A stretch of DNA of 64,000 bases from Skermanella stibiiresistens SB22 (GTDB taxonomy: Bacteria; Pseudomonadota; Alphaproteobacteria; Azospirillales; Azospirillaceae): assembly GCF_000576635.1 (NCBI RefSeq), contig NZ_AVFL01000010.1, positions 170,769 through 234,768 of the forward strand, in the 5' to 3' direction. The notes beneath the pieces are model-generated. The model made no database searches and was not told where the DNA came from. It saw only the letters and a program-made list of their open reading frames with translations. Both the position numbers and the translations under genes were made by a program. This document shows, one piece after another, positions 63,450 through 64,000 of the stretch (position 1 is its first letter; each line of letters starts with the position of its first letter).

Positions 63450-63519
63450 GGTTTACTTCTCCTCAATAGGGACATCCTCAGGGGGAGAGGTCCCTTACCC
63501 TACTTACAGGCTCTTCGAC

Positions 63520-63828
<309 letters not shown>

Positions 63829-63947
63829 CGTCTTCAAAACCCGTTTCTCTGCCGCTGAAGGGGCCGCCCCTTGTGGGAAGCGACCCCTCTTCGCCGGCTA
63901 ACTCGTTGCGCCCGTGGGCATCAGGCCCACAGCGAACCCGAACCGTA

Positions 63948-64000
63948 TCACTCGATGATGCTGGCGACGACGCCGGCGCCGACGGTGCGGCCGCCCTCAC
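63948..64000 (-). CDS. tuf: Elongation factor Tu, 3' end
   Basis: The last 16 codons plus stop are visible and read EGGRTVGAGVVASIIE, the universal EF-Tu end. The rest is outside the window. It precedes rpsJ in the usual str-S10 order; a small hairpin (63912-63928) lies just past its stop. Confidence 0.95.
   Translation of the reverse strand, partial: EGGRTVGAGVVASIIE

Noticed and set aside
63468..63495. rpsJ-rplC spacer hairpin as an S10 leader attenuator
   Set aside because: Only the outer six pairs are perfect and it lies after rpsJ, not before it.

Overview
This is a GC-rich chromosomal window from an alphaproteobacterium, most likely a member of Rhodospirillales (Azospirillum/Skermanella-like). 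The evidence is the alphaproteobacterial S10-spc-alpha ribosomal order without rpsD, the rplQ-degQ-rarA-crcB-rluA-HAD-ATP12 block that follows it, EcfG-era style sensory gene density, and C-minus S14. The genus is inference; a 16S or rpoB comparison would settle it.

Layout. 1-2590 (+): 3' end of a molybdenum hydroxylase large subunit, cysQ and a DUF455 ferritin-like gene. 2587-16229 (-): one tightly packed 13-gene operon. Its promoter-proximal half is a complete chemosensory system (STAS, cheY, cheA, cheW, a membrane MCP, cheR, cheD, cheB, a soluble MCP-like protein). Its distal half is a partner-switching module (STAS antagonist, HATPase/anti-sigma-type kinase, two receiver-SpoIIE proteins). 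One of the two phosphatases has intact metal ligands and the other has lost key ones. 16447-21400: a mug-like glycosylase, a LuxR-type response regulator followed by a PAS hybrid kinase, a CinA-like protein and two small membrane proteins; then tRNA-Leu(TAA) at 21468. 21603-24560 (-): a GMC oxidoreductase with a Tat partner, preceded by an AT-rich segment holding a small gene broken by a stop at its third codon. 24560-31830: a GT2 glycosyltransferase, tiny overlapping genes, a Tat-exported beta-propeller lactonase with a consensus promoter, HU, and a stress-type cluster (tail-anchored peptide, two DUF2382 proteins, a YihY/BrkB membrane protein). 31849-37546: a TPR-GT61 glycosyltransferase diverging from a multi-PAS hybrid kinase with Hpt. 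37574-42071: a split AtuA (DUF1446) pair with a CitMHS transporter, diverging from a LysR regulator. 42043-49350 (-): SCP2, ATP12, HAD phosphatase, RluA, CrcB, DUF429, RarA, DegQ and a lipoprotein. 49391-64000 (-): the ribosomal superoperon from the 3' end of tuf to rplQ.

How it fits together. The chemosensory proteins should set CheA activity. The phosphoryl group could then pass to CheY and CheB and also to the two receiver-phosphatases, which in turn would dephosphorylate a STAS protein held by the HATPase kinase. That links an array to a serine-phosphorylation switch inside one transcript. The wiring is inferred from domains and order only. The ribosomal region carries several strong hairpins (rplO-secY and rpsK-rpoA gaps) and a good internal promoter before rpsM, which look like real control points.
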